From Terriglobia bacterium (GTDB lineage Bacteria > Acidobacteriota > Terriglobia > Acidiferrales > UBA7541), in assembly GCA_020073605.1 (NCBI GenBank), contig JAIQEW010000021.1:1-64000 (forward strand): a stretch of DNA of 64,000 bases, read 5' to 3'. Numbering within the stretch: position 1 is the stretch's first letter; the number at the start of each line of letters is the position of its first letter. The notes below the pieces were generated by a model. The model had not been told where the DNA came from. It saw only the letters and a program-made list of their open reading frames with translations, and ran no database searches. This document shows, in pieces, positions 8,153 through 17,144 of the stretch. The position numbers and the translations under genes were made by a program.

Positions 8153-9394
8153 ATGCGATGGCCGCTCTGCTCCGGGCTCGATCAAAGCAGGGCAGCGAGC
8201 GCGCAGCGTCTACGATTCCTACCTGTTTTAGTCTCGCTTGCCGTGCTCTCGATTGCGGTTTCAGCCGCCGCGGCGCAATCGCAACGCGCGAAGAAGGCAA
8301 AGCGTCCCCGCTCACTCGATCAGGGAATCACCTGGCAGCGCGACCCGGCCACCGGGGAACTGCGTGCCGTTGCAGGAGGCGCTTCGCCCGGTGCATCCGC
8401 TGGCAGCGCCGCGCCCGGCTTGCATCCGATGCAGGTGCTCACGCAGATGGTTCCGGTCACCTGCATTGTGTCGACGCCGGACGGCACGGCCGTGCCGGGC
8501 TTACGACGCGAGGATTTCCGCGTCTTCGATGACGGCGCGGAGCAGCCGATCGCTTATTTCGACGCCTCGACCGCGCCGGCGAGCGTGGCGCTCGTGATCG
8601 ATGCGAGTCCCAGCGTGCTTCGCGACTCGGAGGAGATGAGGCGGGCAGCGGACGCGTTGATCGACTCGCTCGCGCCGCTCGACCAAGCGGCCGTGGTCGA
8701 TTTCTCCGCGCACACCTACCTGCAGCTTCCGTTTTCCGATGCGCGCGAGCAGATTCGCCGCGCGGTCGCTCGCGTGGACGTTCGCGCGCTTTTGGGCGAC
8801 ACGGGAGGCTCGAACATCTATCAATCCGTCTATCTCGCGGCGCGGGAGCTTTTTCCGGGGCGCACAGGCCGCAAAGCCATCCTGCTGCTCACCGATGGGC
8901 AGGACAGCGGCCTCGGCCTCAGCTTCGATCCGGCCAGCGCCGCGCCGCAACCGGGACGAGCGAACGACCGGCTCACGTTCGATGACGTCGCTCGCAAGCT
9001 TGCCGCCGAGGACATTCAGATCTTCGCGGTCTCGACCGAGAATCGCCCGAAGGTGATGACGCCCGAATGGCTCGCGGCGCATGAGGGCACGACACTCGTG
9101 ACGCCCGCGGCACGCGCGCTGGGCATTCCTCCTTATACGCTCTACGTCGCCGAGCTGGTTCGCCGCACAGGGGGACAACTCTACTTTCTTCGCGAAGCGC
9201 AGACCATGGCGGACACGTTTCGAAAGATCGCGGAGAAAGTTCGCGCGGAGTACAGCCTGGGTTTCTATCCCGCGCCGGGCACGGGCACGCCGGGCGCTCG
9301 CGGTGGCTGGCATTCGCTGCGCGTGGAAGTGGTCGATCAGCCCGGCGTGCGCGCATCGCATCGCGCCTCATATTACGTTCCCACGACGCCCTGA
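8153..9394 (+). CDS. Secreted VWFA-related domain protein
   Basis: The 413-residue protein has a long N-terminal signal sequence (hydrophobic VLVSLAVLSIAVSAAAAQ, ~25-42). A von Willebrand factor A domain starts near residue 145, with a MIDAS metal site DASPS (150-154) and a downstream AILLLTDGQDSG strand. The segment before the A domain (VLTQMVPVTCIVSTPDGTAVPGLRREDFRVFDDG) is the pattern of the VWFA-related domain proteins that are abundant in Acidobacteria. A role in extracellular protein binding is inferred only. Two ATGs (8153, 8158) are close together in different frames; the first gives this product. Confidence 0.85.
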   Translation: MRWPLCSGLDQSRAASAQRLRFLPVLVSLAVLSIAVSAAAAQSQRAKKAKRPRSLDQGITWQRDPATGELRAVAGGASPGASAGSAAPGLHPMQVLTQMVPVTCIVSTPDGTAVPGLRREDFRVFDDGAEQPIAYFDASTAPASVALVIDASPSVLRDSEEMRRAADALIDSLAPLDQAAVVDFSAHTYLQLPFSDAREQIRRAVARVDVRALLGDTGGSNIYQSVYLAARELFPGRTGRKAILLLTDGQDSGLGLSFDPASAAPQPGRANDRLTFDDVARKLAAEDIQIFAVSTENRPKVMTPEWLAAHEGTTLVTPAARALGIPPYTLYVAELVRRTGGQLYFLREAQTMADTFRKIAEKVRAEYSLGFYPAPGTGTPGARGGWHSLRVEVVDQPGVRASHRASYYVPTTP

Positions 9395-9455
9395 TCCCGC
9401 ATTTCGGTCGCGATGGCCTTATCGTTTTGAGAAAACCGTGATTCAATAGCGCGTC

Positions 9456-10340
9456 GTGTTTGTGCGAAAGAAATTCCGGCTGCGGCTGCCGTCGCGCACG
9501 CTCGTGCTCGGCGAGCGCACGCTCATCATGGGCGTGCTCAACGTCACGCCGGATAGCTTTTCGGACGGCGGCCGCTATCTGAACGCCGATGCGGCAGTCG
9601 CGCGCGCTCTCGAAATGGAACGCGCCGGCGCCGACATTCTCGATATCGGCGGAGAATCCACGCGGCCGGGATCGGAACCCGTCTCGGCAACGGAAGAGAT
9701 GCAACGAATCCTCCCGGTGCTCGAAAAGCTTCGAGGGCGGCTCAAGATTCCGATCTCCGTCGATACGAGCAAAGCGGAAGTCGCCGAAGCCGCCGCGTAC
9801 CAGGGCGCCGAGATCCTCAACGACGTGACGGCGCTGCGCGCGGACCCGCGCCTCGCCGAAGTCGCGCGGCAACGCAAGCTGCCGCTCATCCTGATGCACA
9901 TGCGCGGCGAGCCGCGCACGATGCAGAAGATGCCGTTCGCGCGCGACGTGCTGCGAGACGTCGCGGCCGGGCTCCGCGGCGCCGTCGCAAAAGCGCGCCG
10001 CGCGAGCGTTGCGAAATCCCAGATCGTCCTCGACCCCGGCATCGGATTCGGCAAGAGCGCCGCGCAGAACTTCGAATTGCTGGCAAGACTGCCGGAGCTG
10101 GCGCGGCTGGGTTTTCCGCTGCTCGTAGGAACCTCGCGAAAGAAGTTCATCGGAATCGCACTCGGAGGAGCGCCGGAAGGCGAGCGCGCGTGGGGAACGG
10201 CGGCGACGGTTGCGGCGAGCATCCTTGGGGGCGCGCACATCGTTCGCGTCCACGATGTCGCCGAAATGGCGCAAGTGGCGCGCGTCGCGGACGCCGTGCT
10301 GCGCCCGGCTTCGGTCGCGGCCAAGTCCGCCTCGAAATGA
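9456..10340 (+). CDS. folP: Dihydropteroate synthase
   Basis: Joins p-aminobenzoate to hydroxymethyl-dihydropterin pyrophosphate in folate synthesis, and is the sulfonamide target. 294 residues with the signatures IMGVLNVTPDSFSDGG (24-39), DIGGESTRPG, and the C-terminal LVGTSRKKFIG. Start is GTG. The stop overlaps the start of the MFS gene in an ATGA junction, so the two are translationally coupled. In other phyla folP also sits downstream of the tilS-hpt-ftsH block. Confidence 0.95.
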   Translation: MFVRKKFRLRLPSRTLVLGERTLIMGVLNVTPDSFSDGGRYLNADAAVARALEMERAGADILDIGGESTRPGSEPVSATEEMQRILPVLEKLRGRLKIPISVDTSKAEVAEAAAYQGAEILNDVTALRADPRLAEVARQRKLPLILMHMRGEPRTMQKMPFARDVLRDVAAGLRGAVAKARRASVAKSQIVLDPGIGFGKSAAQNFELLARLPELARLGFPLLVGTSRKKFIGIALGGAPEGERAWGTAATVAASILGGAHIVRVHDVAEMAQVARVADAVLRPASVAAKSASK

Positions 10341-11584
10341 GCGCCACAACGATGGCTGCGTCCTCGCCGGAGCAGCGCGCCAATTCGCGCAATGCGGTGC
10401 TTGCCGGTTTCCTCGGCTGGACGCTCGACGCCTTCGATTTTTTCATCCTTACCTACGTCCTCGTCCAGGTGGGCGCCGAATTCCACAAGTCCGTCGCCCA
10501 GATGACCATGACGATCACGGCCAGCCTGATGATGCGGCCCATCGGCGCGCTGATCTTCGGGCTGCTGGCCGACCGCTACGGACGCCGCCTGCCACTGATC
10601 CTGGACGTACTCTTCTATTCCGCGGTCGAAGTCCTTTCGGGCTTCGCGCCGACGTACCGCACGTTTTTCATTCTGCGTTTGCTCTACGGCATCGGCATGG
10701 GCGGCGAATGGGGCGTGGGCGCATCGCTGGCGATGGAATCCGTTCCGGCAAAGTGGCGTGGGATTCTTTCCGGGGTCTTGCAGGAAGGCTACGCGCTCGG
10801 CAACCTGCTTGCGGCCGTCGCATTCTGGACCGTCTTCCCGCACTGGGGCTGGCGGCCGATGTTCTTTATCGGCGGATTACCGGCGCTGCTGACGCTCTTC
10901 ATCCGCGCCAAAGTGAAGGAAAGTGACGCGTGGAAGGCTTCGGCAGCCTCGAAAATGCACTGGCGTGACTACTTCCGCGCCGTGGCGATGAACTGGAAGC
11001 GTTTCCTCTACCTGGTCCTGTTGATGACCATGATGAATTTCATGTCGCACGGAACGCAGGACCTCTATCCCACGTTTCTTCAGCAGCAGCACCACTTCAA
11101 CGCGCGCACGACCGCCATCATCAGCGTGATATCCATGATCGGCGCGATCACGGGCGGGATTCTCGTGGGGTTGATTTCGGATCACTTCGGCCGCCGCCGC
11201 GCGATGGCGGCCTCCGCGCTGCTCGCGCTATTGCTAGTTCCCTTGTGGGTTTTCGCGCCGAGCATGCTGTACATCGCCGGAGGCGCCTTCTTAATGCAGT
11301 TCATGGTGCAGGGTGCCTGGGGAGTGGTGCCGGCGCACATCAACGAGCTCTCTCCGGACGCGTTGCGGGGATTCTTCCCCGGCTTCGCCTACCAGCTGGG
11401 CGTTCTTTTCGCTGCGAGGGCTTCGAACTTCGAGGCGCTGATGACTCCCCACTTCACCTATGCGGAGGCGATGGGATTGTTCGCGGCGATCGTGTTTCTG
11501 CTCGGTGCGATTGTGATCGCCGCCGGGCCCGAAGCGCACCGCATTTCGTTCGGTTCATCCGAGACCGCTCGGCCGGACGTGTGA
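10337..11584 (+). CDS. MFS transporter of the sialate/carboxylate:H+ symporter type
   Basis: The 415-residue protein has twelve predicted helices. The first reads VLAGFLGWTLDAFDFFILTYVL, the N-terminal signature of SHS-family carriers (NanT, Jen1 relatives). The A-like motif between TM2 and TM3 (GLLADRYGRRLPL) and its repeat (GLISDHFGRRRAM) are intact. The start ATG overlaps the folP stop (ATGA), fixing the start at 10337. The substrate is probably a monocarboxylate or sugar acid but cannot be read from sequence; coupling to folP does not by itself imply a folate or pABA substrate. Confidence 0.88.
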   Translation: MSATTMAASSPEQRANSRNAVLAGFLGWTLDAFDFFILTYVLVQVGAEFHKSVAQMTMTITASLMMRPIGALIFGLLADRYGRRLPLILDVLFYSAVEVLSGFAPTYRTFFILRLLYGIGMGGEWGVGASLAMESVPAKWRGILSGVLQEGYALGNLLAAVAFWTVFPHWGWRPMFFIGGLPALLTLFIRAKVKESDAWKASAASKMHWRDYFRAVAMNWKRFLYLVLLMTMMNFMSHGTQDLYPTFLQQQHHFNARTTAIISVISMIGAITGGILVGLISDHFGRRRAMAASALLALLLVPLWVFAPSMLYIAGGAFLMQFMVQGAWGVVPAHINELSPDALRGFFPGFAYQLGVLFAARASNFEALMTPHFTYAEAMGLFAAIVFLLGAIVIAAGPEAHRISFGSSETARPDV

Positions 11585-11609
11585 CGGCTTTCGATGCAGG
11601 CGAACTGTG

Positions 11610-12251
11610 TTACTTCCTGCGGCCATTGTGCCGCACCTTGGATGCGATCCGGTGCGGCTGGCTTCGGGTGCGCGGCAGCGCATCTTCGTCGACTGGTGCG
11701 CGCGCCTCGCTGTTCAGTGTAATCACAAGTTTCTGGAGAAGGCCGATGAACGCGCGCTTTTCAGACCGCGTAAACGCCGACAAGAGACGCGTGTGCGCGC
11801 GAACCCCAGCCGGCTGGATGCGCTTCAAGGATGCGTGCCCGCGCGGACTGAGCCGCAGACTGTAGCGGCGGTGGTCGCGGAGGCTTCGCTGGCGGATGAT
11901 CAGCCCGCGTTTGATCAAGTTCGATAAGACCAGCGCCGTCGTAAACCGGTCCAAGCCGGCAATTCGAGAAACGCCCGCCTGATCGGTTCCCGGAATCTCC
12001 CGTACCACGGCGAGGACCAGATACTGCGGCGGCGTAATCCCAAACTTGCCGCACTCGCTCGCGAAGATCGAATCCGCAATGTGACGCGCGCGCCACAGCA
12101 GGAACCCGGCTCTTTCATAAAGCGGCCGATCGAAACCGGACTTCTTCGCGGCCCTCCATTCCCCACCCAATGCGCGATGGCGGTCCCGCGTATAGGAGTT
12201 CAATTCTTGCTCCGAGCTGATTGGAACCGCGGCGTTTCGCGAGATCTTCAT
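11610..12251 (-). CDS. MarR-family transcriptional regulator
   Basis: A 213-residue winged-helix protein. The helix-turn-helix core runs CGKFGITPPQYLVLAVVREIPGTDQAGVSRIAGLDRFTTALVLSNLIKRGLIIRQRSLRDHRRYSLRLSPRGH, with the Asp-x-Arg wing typical of MarR. The start at 12251 has GGAGAG upstream; a longer frame to 12302 lacks one. It is longer than most MarR proteins because of an N-terminal extension and a basic C-terminal tail. It faces the MFS gene tail to tail. Its ligand and targets are unknown. Confidence 0.82.
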   Translation of the reverse strand: MKISRNAAVPISSEQELNSYTRDRHRALGGEWRAAKKSGFDRPLYERAGFLLWRARHIADSIFASECGKFGITPPQYLVLAVVREIPGTDQAGVSRIAGLDRFTTALVLSNLIKRGLIIRQRSLRDHRRYSLRLSPRGHASLKRIQPAGVRAHTRLLSAFTRSEKRAFIGLLQKLVITLNSEARAPVDEDALPRTRSQPHRIASKVRHNGRRK

Positions 12252-12752
12252 GTCGCAGTGCTCTCCCTGGCTTGCCGGCCCCGTGCGTGGCGACCCGCTC
12301 ACTTATTACAATGCAAGGCGTGCCCCATTTCATCCCTTCGCAGGAGCGAATTTACCGCCAGGTTACGTCGAACGGCCGAACTTTGTCACTCGACCAGAGA
12401 ATTCACGCGTGAAGTTTGCGCGTTCCTGACTCCGACAGACTCGGTGCAGCCATTGTAGTCGGTGACACGTATATTGCTTTCTTGATTGCGTGGACCTATG
12501 CCCTCAATAAGATGACCTATGCTCATTTTTCTTGACAAGCTCCGGGAGCCGGTAGTAGAAGCAGCGAGACAAAGGGCGTGGGGTGGTCCTGTATTCCCGG
12601 GTATTGGGTGGGATCGTGAGCGGCGCGTAAAGATTCGGGGCGCCACATTGTCAATTTCCTTGCAGAAGAGCGGCGACCGAAGAGCTCGAATGGGTGGGAA
12701 GCTTTGGGGAAGTCTTGGTGGGTATTGAAATCAAATCAATGGGGGCGTTGCG
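12252..12752. other. 501-bp intergenic region between divergent marR and the TonB receptor gene
   Basis: No reading frame here has protein-like composition. The region should carry the promoters of both flanking genes. A TTGACA hexamer at 12532-12537 with a weak TAGAAG 18 bp downstream is the best plus-strand candidate. A purine-rich GGGGGCG precedes the receptor ATG. Confidence 0.4.
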
Positions 12753-15700
12753 ATGAGTAAAAGTCTTGTGCGTTCAAAGTTTGTGCTGTCACTGTTTGCC
12801 TTGGTCGCAGTGTTGCTCGTCTGCACCTCTCCGATTTTCGCTCAGACGTCAGCCACGGGAGCGCTGACAGGGACCGTGACAGATCCTTCGGGCGCCGTCA
12901 TTACCGGTGCTACCGTCACTGCCACAAGCCTCGCCACAGGCCAAGCGCGCACGGACTCGACGGATTCAAGCGGGAGTTACAAGTTCTCGCTGCTGTCACC
13001 CGGCAATTACAAGGTGAACTTCTCCGCCCCTGGCTTCAAGCCCTCCGTGGTGGCCTCGGTCACCGTGAGCGTTACCGAGACGCCCGTGCTGAACCAAAAG
13101 CTGGGAATCAGCGGGCAAGTAACCGAGGTTACGGTCCAAGCAACGACCGAAACAATTCAAACCGAGGGCGCTGCCAACGGCGCCGTCATCAGTGGAGAGG
13201 AAATCCAGAATCTCCCGCTGGTTACGCGCAACTATACCCAGATCCTCGCCCTCTCGCCCGGCATAGTCACCAACGTTGCGAACGCCTCCTCTATGGGCAA
13301 CGGTACCCAAAACGTGAGTGCCAACGGTCAGGGAGGCATTTCCAACAGCTATTCGATGGACGGCGCTAACATCACCCAGTACACCAGTGGGGGTGCGGCG
13401 CAAATGGGCAGCATGCCAGGCATCGCGATTCCCAACGCGGACACCATTCAGGAATTCAAGGTGCAGACCTCGCAATACGACGCGGGATACGGGCGCAACT
13501 CCGGCGCCAACGTCAATGTGATTACCAAGGGTGGCTCCAACAAGTTCCATGGCGACGTCTTCGAGTTCAACCGCAACAACTTTTTTAACGCGAATGATTT
13601 CTTCTACAAGATTTCGGAGGTCACCCATGGTCAGGAAAATAAGCCGCAAATCCTGAAGCAGAACACATTTGGAGGCATACTCGGCGGTCCGATCAAGAAG
13701 GACAAGATCTTCTTCTTCGGCTCCTACCAGGGCTTCCGGCAGCTCAATGGAATTGCCACCAACGGATTTGCCACTGGTTACGAGCCCGCCGTCCATTTGA
13801 TGCCTTGGAACGACTATGCGGACAAGGCCAGCGGCGCTTGCGCCGACCTCCGTTGTACGGACAACATCCCGGCGTACAGGGCCTATCTGGGCAGCATATT
13901 TGGTCCTGGGAGCGCGGTCTGCCCCGCCAGTGTCAACGGATTTGGCGTCCCGATGTCTACCCCGCCCCCGCCCCCCCCGGTCGTCCCTGCCGTCCCAATA
14001 AACTGCAACAGAGGCTGGAATGATGGCGTATTGATTCAAAACAACGGCGCCCAGATCACCAACACCGCCATCGCCCTCCTTCAGGCACACGGTGCTGTCA
14101 AGAGCGGCTACAACCAGGGCGGCTACTGGATCGCCGCCGCACCTGAGAACTGCCCCGTGACGATTCCCGGCCTGCCTTCTTCGGGTTGCCAGACGGCCAT
14201 CTCCCTACCCACGCGCGCCAACGAGAATCAATACATGGCGAATATCGACTGGATTATCTCTCCCAAGAACACTCTCTCGGAGCGATATTTGTACCAGTCC
14301 GATCCCCAGATTCAGAGCTTCGACTGCCTGATCGGCAACTGCAATCCAGGTTCGCCCGCGGATGTTACCTATCTCAGCCACACCGGTACGCTGCGGCTGA
14401 CGTCGACTCTTACAAACAACCTGATCAACGAGGCGCGCTTCACGTTCCAGCGGAACCTGGAAAACGCCATCGATCCGAACCCTTTGTTGGCTTGCAACCT
14501 GGCGAATGGCGGCTCGATCATTCCGTTGAACAACAACGGACAGCCCTGTTCTGCTAATGTGGCGCTTCCAATCGCGGACTTCGGAATCATACCGAGCATT
14601 GACGTCATCAATCTCTATTCACCGTCGGGAAGTTGGAGCCAGGGCGGAAACTTCGCGGGCACCGGCTCCAACATCGACAACCAGTTCCAGGTCGGAGACC
14701 AGGTTTCCTGGAACCATGGCAAGCATACTCTCCGCGCGGGTTTTGACGGCCAGTGGGACCAGTACAACAACACGACTCCCGCCAGCGGCCGGGGCGAAGT
14801 ACTTTTCAACAACATCGCGGACTTCCTGACCAGCAGCTCGGGGCTCGCGATCGATAACACGCCGCAAACCGGTCTTCCCCCGAGCGGCGGGATTCCGACG
14901 CCGGGTTGCGGCTTCCTCGGCTTCTCTAACTGCGCGGGGGGCGCCGTTCCCATCGCATTGAGGGGATTGCTGACTCATTATAACCGTATCAGGGCATTCG
15001 ACTGGTTCGTCCAGGATGATATCAAGGTGAGCAGGAAGCTCACTGTCAATGCCGGTCTGCGCTGGGAATACGATGGTTGGCCGTCCGACAAGATTGGACA
15101 GTTCACAAACATATGGGCCAGTCAGTTAGCGTTGGCAAATACCGGCTCTTTCTTTCTAAACGGAGGCACGACGCTCGCGGGATTTGTCGTCCCGAAAAAC
15201 TATGATCGGTCTGCTGGACTGGTTGGCCCCGGCGGTTCGACGGGAGTCAAGGTGAACAGTAACAACTCGCTGCTCTCCGGCTCGCCGCTCAGTAACTTCA
15301 TGCCGCGCTTGGGCGTAGCGTGGCAGCCTCTCGGAAGTAAATTCGTCGTCCGTGCCGGTTACGGTTGGTTTTATGACCGGGCCGGCAGTATCTATCTGGT
15401 CGACGGTATGCTAAATCTGCCTCCTTACAGTGGAACAATCAACGGAACGGCAATCTCCAATTTGGAGAACACGCTCCATACTCCCTTCCAGTCCGTTGTG
15501 GGCATTCCGCTTACCTGGACCCCGCGGTATCTGTCTGGGGCTGGGTATAACCTCAACGGTTACAATCTTTTTGGCGCCCTGAACTACTCCGCCCTCGGGT
15601 TCACGGCCACCTCCAATCAGATGTCCAATCGGCTTCCGCTTACGCAGCAATATAACCTGGATTTTCAATATGACCTCGGGCACGGATGGGTGGTCGATGT

Positions 15701-16895
15701 CGGCTACGTCGGCTCGCACAGCATCCACGTATTGAACCAGGGATCACCCACGAACGCTGCGCATCTCGTCGGCCCCCTCGCCTCCGTCCTCTGCGGTGGA
15801 ACTACCGGTGATTGCAAACCACAGGATCAGGCGATGCTCAAGAATCCCAACTTCCCCGGTGGTAATCCCATTCCGTTCAACGATCCGGCAAACGCCACGC
15901 CCCTTACGGTCAACACAACGCAGAACGTGCCGGCCCGCGTGAGTTACCTCGGCTATACCGCAGGTGCATTGGCAACTACCAATACAAACGGAGACGCCAA
16001 GTACAACAGCCTGCAAGCTCAAATCCGGCACAACTTCTCGCACGGCATGCTCTTGCAGGCGTCCTACACTTGGAGCAAGAACCTTACGAACGTCAATAGT
16101 GCTGTATCCGGGTTGTTAGACGCCGGCCAAACTGATTTCGGCACGTCCGGCAGCAACAACCCTCTCGATTTCGCGCAGCAGTACGGGCCGTACTCCGCCG
16201 GGCGTTCGCAGAGGCTCGTTGTGAGCTATAGCTACGATCTACCGTGGAAATCGAAGGAGGGACTCAGCGGCAAGGTCCTGGGCGGATGGACCGTGTCCGG
16301 CGTCACCACTGTTCAGAACGGCCAGCCTATGACGGTTACGGACAGTGGTGGCGGCTCGATCTACGGCGGTTCTACAAGCAGGGCCCTTCTATCCAATCCA
16401 GTCAACTGCAGAGCCGACGGCGTCTGCCAGTCGGGGACTTCGGTAGCTACCTCCGGCAGCACCACGCAGCGTGTGCTGAGTGGGTCTTGGATCAATACGG
16501 CTGCCTTTACCTCGTTCGCCACCATCCCTGCTAACTCTCCGTACTGTATCGGTGGAGTCAATAATCCAACCGGCAGTCCCACCGCAACCTGCGGAGCAGG
16601 TCTGTTCTCCCCCAGTCCCTCTAACTACTTCGTCGCTGGCACTGGTTGGGGCAACGCTCCGGTCGGTATCATAACCGGCCCAGGGCAATGGAACTGGGAC
16701 CTCTCGCTCCAGAAGAACACCAAGATAACCGAGTGGGGGACGCTGCAATTCCGGACGGAGTTCTACAACGTCTGGAATCACCCGCAGTTTAGTAATCCGG
16801 TTTCAACGTCGCTCACCGCTACGAACTTCGGCCAAATCAATTCGACCTCGGTCACGCCGCGCGTGATTCAATTCGGCTTGAAGTTCCTTTTCTAG
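12753..16895 (+). CDS. TonB-dependent receptor, Oar-like, with carboxypeptidase-regulatory-like domain
   Basis: The 1380-residue outer-membrane protein has a signal peptide (VLSLFALVAVLLVCTSPIFAQ), a CarboxypepD_reg-like Ig fold (GALTGTVTDPSGAVITGATVTATS, ~36-110), a plug domain (~135-260, ending near GRNSGANVNVITKGGSNKFHGD), and a large beta-barrel finishing VIQFGLKFLF with a terminal aromatic residue. This is the Oar-like architecture expanded in Acidobacteria and used for uptake of large or polymeric substrates. A Pro-rich loop (STPPPPPPVVPAVP) contains a C8 tract. It is transcribed alone, with a terminator 30 bp past the stop. Confidence 0.93.
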   Translation: MSKSLVRSKFVLSLFALVAVLLVCTSPIFAQTSATGALTGTVTDPSGAVITGATVTATSLATGQARTDSTDSSGSYKFSLLSPGNYKVNFSAPGFKPSVVASVTVSVTETPVLNQKLGISGQVTEVTVQATTETIQTEGAANGAVISGEEIQNLPLVTRNYTQILALSPGIVTNVANASSMGNGTQNVSANGQGGISNSYSMDGANITQYTSGGAAQMGSMPGIAIPNADTIQEFKVQTSQYDAGYGRNSGANVNVITKGGSNKFHGDVFEFNRNNFFNANDFFYKISEVTHGQENKPQILKQNTFGGILGGPIKKDKIFFFGSYQGFRQLNGIATNGFATGYEPAVHLMPWNDYADKASGACADLRCTDNIPAYRAYLGSIFGPGSAVCPASVNGFGVPMSTPPPPPPVVPAVPINCNRGWNDGVLIQNNGAQITNTAIALLQAHGAVKSGYNQGGYWIAAAPENCPVTIPGLPSSGCQTAISLPTRANENQYMANIDWIISPKNTLSERYLYQSDPQIQSFDCLIGNCNPGSPADVTYLSHTGTLRLTSTLTNNLINEARFTFQRNLENAIDPNPLLACNLANGGSIIPLNNNGQPCSANVALPIADFGIIPSIDVINLYSPSGSWSQGGNFAGTGSNIDNQFQVGDQVSWNHGKHTLRAGFDGQWDQYNNTTPASGRGEVLFNNIADFLTSSSGLAIDNTPQTGLPPSGGIPTPGCGFLGFSNCAGGAVPIALRGLLTHYNRIRAFDWFVQDDIKVSRKLTVNAGLRWEYDGWPSDKIGQFTNIWASQLALANTGSFFLNGGTTLAGFVVPKNYDRSAGLVGPGGSTGVKVNSNNSLLSGSPLSNFMPRLGVAWQPLGSKFVVRAGYGWFYDRAGSIYLVDGMLNLPPYSGTINGTAISNLENTLHTPFQSVVGIPLTWTPRYLSGAGYNLNGYNLFGALNYSALGFTATSNQMSNRLPLTQQYNLDFQYDLGHGWVVDVGYVGSHSIHVLNQGSPTNAAHLVGPLASVLCGGTTGDCKPQDQAMLKNPNFPGGNPIPFNDPANATPLTVNTTQNVPARVSYLGYTAGALATTNTNGDAKYNSLQAQIRHNFSHGMLLQASYTWSKNLTNVNSAVSGLLDAGQTDFGTSGSNNPLDFAQQYGPYSAGRSQRLVVSYSYDLPWKSKEGLSGKVLGGWTVSGVTTVQNGQPMTVTDSGGGSIYGGSTSRALLSNPVNCRADGVCQSGTSVATSGSTTQRVLSGSWINTAAFTSFATIPANSPYCIGGVNNPTGSPTATCGAGLFSPSPSNYFVAGTGWGNAPVGIITGPGQWNWDLSLQKNTKITEWGTLQFRTEFYNVWNHPQFSNPVSTSLTATNFGQINSTSVTPRVIQFGLKFLF

Positions 16896-16925
16896 GCGCA
16901 ACACAGATCGCAGTAGAGACAGCCA

Positions 16926-16969
16926 AACCCCGTCCCTCCCGAAAAATGGGAGGGGCGGGGTTCTCTTTT
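16926..16969 (+). terminator. Rho-independent terminator after the TonB receptor
   Basis: A 15-bp stem, AACCCCGTCCCTCCC (16926-16940) and GGGAGGGGCGGGGTT (16948-16962), with one G-T wobble and a GAAAAAT loop, followed by CTCTTTT. Confidence 0.9.
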
Positions 16970-17144
16970 GTGCCTGTGTGTTCCAGCGTGAAACTTGAGG
17001 GGCCACGGGGTGACGCCCCTTAGGCGCACGTGCTAAACTATAAGTGCGTTTGTTGCTCCAGAAACTCCTTCTTGGGAATACATCGGGGCTGCAAGAGTGC
17101 GCGTGCGGCCCTTTCCGTTTGGCCGCCGAGCCACCGCAAAACTT

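Noticed and set aside
5782-8154. 790-codon open frame antisense to ftsH
   Set aside because: It is the shadow of the GC-rich ftsH coding strand: His/Arg/Val-rich composition, no domain and no ribosome binding site. ftsH itself is unambiguous.
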